A DNA stretch of 11,947 nt, taken from assembly GCA_021807655.1 (NCBI GenBank), contig JAKBCT010000021.1, forward strand, positions 1 to 11,947, in the 5' to 3' direction. Below, in pieces: positions 11,209-11,947 of the stretch (position 1 is the first letter of the stretch; every line of letters begins with the position of its first letter). Source of the DNA: Actinomycetes bacterium (GTDB lineage: Bacteria; Actinomycetota; Acidimicrobiia; Acidimicrobiales; RAAP-2). The notes below the pieces were generated by a model, which was given only the letters and a program-made list of their open reading frames with translations, was not told the DNA's origin and searched no databases. The translations under genes and the position numbers were made by a program.

Positions 11209-11947
11209 CACTTCGCTTCCTGCAGAAATGGCACGGGGCCGGCAACGACTTCTTGGTTGAGGTACTCGAGCACGGCACGGCGCCCTGGTGGGACGCGGCA
11301 CGGGTGCGAGCGGTCTGTCAGCGTTCGACCGGGGTTGGCGCCGACGGTCTGCTGCTGGCGACGGTTGGCTCCGAGGTCACGATGGTGCTCTACAACGCCG
11401 ACGGCAGTCGGGCAGAGATGTCGGGCAACGGCGCGCGATGCCTGGCCGCGGCGGTGCGACGAGCGACTCGAGGCACCTGGCGCGAGCTCGATCTGCACAC
11501 CGACGCAGGCGTTCGCCACGTGCGTCTGACTGGTGACCGAGATGCGGGAACCGGACAGGTCGACATGGGTGAGGTGACCAGTGGCCCGGGACCCGAGGGG
11601 TCGCTCGGTTCGGCGACGGTCGGTAATCCTCACGTGGTCGCGCTGGACAACCCGACGTGGACTGTGGAACAACGCGAACGTCGAGCGCGAGACTGGGCCG
11701 ACGCGATGGGTGGGGCGAACGTTGAGTTCATCACGCCCGTGTCGCCCGATCGGATCGAGTTGAGCGTCTTCGAGCGAGGCGTGGGATGGACGCTCGCCTG
11801 TGGTACCGGTAGTTGCGCGGTCGCCGCGGTGGCGCGCGACCATGGTCTCTGCGGCGACGTGGTGGTGATTGGCAACCCCGGAGGCGATCTCGAGGTGCGC
11901 CTCGAGGGACGGCGCGCCACCCTCGGGGGCCCGTTCCAGTTCGTCGC
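11205..11947 (+). CDS. dapF: Diaminopimelate epimerase, 3' truncated, Ser at first catalytic Cys position
   Basis: DapF interconverts LL- and meso-diaminopimelate, the last epimerisation before peptidoglycan or lysine use, normally with two cysteines as acid and base. The visible 247 codons run off the window; about 30 residues are probably missing. Family motifs are KWHGAGNDF (8-16), GVGADGLL, NADGSRAEMSGNGARC (64-79), GNPHVV with Asn141, GANVEF with Asn172, FERG (Glu190, Arg191) and LACGTGSCA (197-205) with the second catalytic Cys199. Residue 73, where E. coli and H. influenzae carry the first catalytic Cys, is Ser (TCG at 11421-11423). A Trp (195) stands in the usual 'GET' triplet before the second Cys. 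The other substrate-binding residues look intact. GTG start overlapping the miaA stop by GTGA, so probably coupled. It could be a divergent epimerase subfamily rather than a dead enzyme. Confidence 0.93.
   Translation, partial: MTLRFLQKWHGAGNDFLVEVLEHGTAPWWDAARVRAVCQRSTGVGADGLLLATVGSEVTMVLYNADGSRAEMSGNGARCLAAAVRRATRGTWRELDLHTDAGVRHVRLTGDRDAGTGQVDMGEVTSGPGPEGSLGSATVGNPHVVALDNPTWTVEQRERRARDWADAMGGANVEFITPVSPDRIELSVFERGVGWTLACGTGSCAVAAVARDHGLCGDVVVIGNPGGDLEVRLEGRRATLGGPFQFV

Noticed and set aside
10201..11301. Reverse-strand open frame of 366 codons across miaA
   Set aside because: It runs opposite to the clear miaA and dapF frames and shows no recognisable domain; such shadows are frequent at this GC content.
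1..11947. CRISPR array, tRNA/rRNA gene, insertion sequence or phage remnant
   Set aside because: No spaced repeat array, no cloverleaf-like or rRNA-like sequence, no transposase or integrase motif and no terminal inverted repeats were seen; coding covers almost every base.

Overview
The window is a dense stretch of housekeeping genes from a high-GC chromosome (about two-thirds G+C by eye). Gene content and order (dapB, dapA, rnj, ftsK, then miaB-miaA-dapF) match the conserved blocks of Actinobacteria. GTG starts dominate and promoters sit directly against start codons, which also fits. I infer an actinobacterium outside the well-studied genera, possibly of the Acidimicrobiia. The class is a guess and the phylum is fairly secure. 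I see no mobile element, CRISPR array, tRNA, rRNA or phage-like segment.

Layout: the 3' end of a membrane-protein gene, probably YfhO-like (1-490); dapB (487-1284) and dapA (1294-2190), consecutive steps of diaminopimelate/lysine synthesis; rnj, encoding RNase J (2183-3844); a reverse-strand siderophore-interacting FAD reductase gene (3841-4605), convergent with rnj and sharing a CTAG that gives both stop codons; ftsK (4710 or 4689 to 7094), DNA translocase; thrB, homoserine kinase (7134-7979), overlapping an RhtA-like amino-acid exporter gene (7976-8866); miaB (8888-10279), miaA (10276-11208) and dapF (11205 to the window edge), joined by GTGA overlaps. No gene-free stretch exceeds about 105 bases. 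The longest is the divergent region 4606-4709.

The genes share two themes. Aspartate-family amino acids and peptidoglycan precursors are served by dapA, dapB, dapF, thrB and the probable threonine/homoserine exporter. RNA metabolism is served by RNase J and by MiaA plus MiaB, which act one after the other on A37 of tRNA.

The clearest structural signal is regulatory. Six genes (dapB, dapA, rnj, the siderophore-reductase gene, thrB, miaB) have a TANNNT -10 element exactly six bases before the start codon, and ftsK has one seven bases before a GTG. These look like leaderless promoters. The other three starts (exporter, miaA, dapF) lack the motif and instead overlap the upstream stop by four bases. 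This splits the window into leaderless unit heads and translationally coupled followers. Other points of note are a DapF with Ser at the position of the first catalytic Cys, and an exact 20-base direct repeat with one copy over the siderophore-reductase promoter and one inside ftsK. I found no convincing novel multi-gene system.
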